This document shows, in pieces, positions 6,867 through 7,475 of a DNA stretch of 7,475 nucleotides. The translations under genes and the position numbers were made by a program. The notes below the pieces were generated by a model that was not told the DNA's origin, did no database searches, and saw nothing but the letters and a program-made list of their open reading frames with translations. The number at the start of each line of letters is the position of its first letter. The stretch's first letter is position 1. This stretch comes from Alphaproteobacteria bacterium. GTDB lineage: Bacteria; Pseudomonadota; Alphaproteobacteria; Thalassobaculales; Thalassobaculaceae. Location of the stretch: NCBI GenBank assembly GCA_028822575.1, contig JAPKDN010000145.1, positions 1 through 7,475 of the forward strand, read 5' to 3'.

Positions 6867-7475
6867 ATGAGCGCATCTCAACCCGCGATCCTATCTCCGG
6901 TTCCGGCCCATGCACGTTATCTCACGTTCAACGCGCGAGCTCGTGTCGACGTAAAGCCGGTTTTGGCCGACCTCGCCGCCGTTCCCGTGGAGGATGGCGT
7001 GGTTACTGGTTTTGGTCTGGGTCTGATCCAAGTTCCGGGAGCAAGGGTCGACGGGTTATGTCCGTTTCTGGCGATCAGTGGTCTGAGCATCGAGATCCCG
7101 TCCACCTAGTCCGACATTTTGGTATGGATCGGCGGCGTGGATCGCGGCGACATCGCCAAGACCGGGAATGCGCTTACTGCTCTGCTTTAGCCCGCTTTCG
7201 TTAGAGCGGCTATGGCCGACGATGTCATGCACGCGGGCGGGCGTGACCTCACCGGCTATGAAGACGGTACCGAAAACCCCGAGGGGGACGCGGCCGCCGA
7301 AGCCCCGCTCGTTCGGGACCGTGGGGCGGGCAAGGATGGCTCCAGATTCGTCGCGGTCCAGCAATGGGTCCGTGACCTCTCCCATTTCGTCTATCTGGCC
7401 GAACCGGAGCTGGACAATATCATTGGTCGCCCGATTTCGGACACTGAGGCAATCGACGACGCCCCCGATTCGGCG
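6867..7475 (+). pseudogene. DyP-type haem peroxidase gene with two in-frame amber codons (3' end outside window)
   Basis: DyP peroxidases are haem enzymes that oxidise dyes, phenolics and other substrates with H2O2. The ATG at 6867, 13 bases after the ThDP stop with GAGG at 6852-6855, begins the family N-terminus (QPAILSPVPAHARYLTF). It continues through GLCPFLAISGLSIEIPST to a TAG at 7107-7109. The same frame goes on as SDILVWIGGVDRGDIAKTGN, meets a second TAG at 7188-7190, then PAFVRAAMADDVMHAGGRDL, the hallmark GYEDGTENPEG (holding the distal Asp), and FVAVQQWVRDLSHF, IIGRPISDTE, IDDAPDSA to the window edge. Spacing throughout matches the family as I remember it, with no frameshift or gap. 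The first TAG stands where relatives commonly have Gln (PSTQ), so CAG to TAG is a simple explanation. The proximal haem His would lie beyond the window. No export signal is visible. It is the last visible gene of the operon and most likely dead, unless the ambers are read through or are sequence errors. Confidence 0.83.

Noticed and set aside
2..7475. Reassigned stop codons (TAG/TAA as sense) or pyrrolysine/selenocysteine recoding
   Set aside because: The VOC gene ends properly at TAG and the CoA-transferase at TAA, with no homologous-looking sequence after them. The interrupted dehydrogenase and esterase carry other inactivating changes. No TGA is involved, which rules out selenocysteine, and no recoding genes are visible.

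Overview
This window looks like part of the chromosome of a GC-rich alphaproteobacterium, most likely near Rhodospirillales. That is a family-level judgement from recognised protein types: a class III CoA-transferase, a Rhodospirillales/Rhodobacterales-style PHB-depolymerase-like esterase, a DyP peroxidase, and a stand-alone acetolactate-synthase-like ThDP enzyme. GC content appears to be in the high 50s percent by eye. No RNA genes, insertion sequences or CRISPR arrays were seen.

Layout: (1) Positions 1-520, + strand: the 3' part of a broken 3-hydroxyisobutyrate/6-phosphogluconate dehydrogenase-family gene. It has an in-frame amber codon, a missing substrate loop and a lost catalytic lysine. 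(2) Positions 567-1751, - strand: an intact class III (CaiB/formyl-CoA-transferase-type) CoA-transferase that converges on it. (3) Positions about 1883-2755, - strand: a broken secreted PHB-depolymerase/feruloyl-esterase-like gene with an in-frame ochre codon, a lost catalytic histidine and a 3' frameshift. (4) Positions 2905 to the end, + strand: a close-packed run of four genes, namely a double-domain VOC metalloenzyme, a DHA2-type 14-helix MFS transporter, a ThDP-dependent enzyme, and a DyP-type peroxidase. The last runs off the right edge and carries two in-frame amber codons.

The run from 2905 has gaps of 28, 39 and 13 bases, so it is probably one transcription unit. Its three intact products would be a non-haem metal enzyme, a transporter and a 2-keto-acid decarboxylase/carboligase, which suggests handling of a small organic (keto)acid. 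The substrate cannot be told from sequence.

The most striking property of the window is that three of seven genes are disrupted by nonsense codons yet remain readily recognisable, and they lie interleaved with fully intact genes. Extra damage in two of them argues for recent pseudogenisation, as in a lineage undergoing genome reduction or a change of lifestyle, rather than for a recoded genetic code. The DyP gene has no other visible damage in the part seen and is the one case where readthrough or a sequencing artefact deserves a check.
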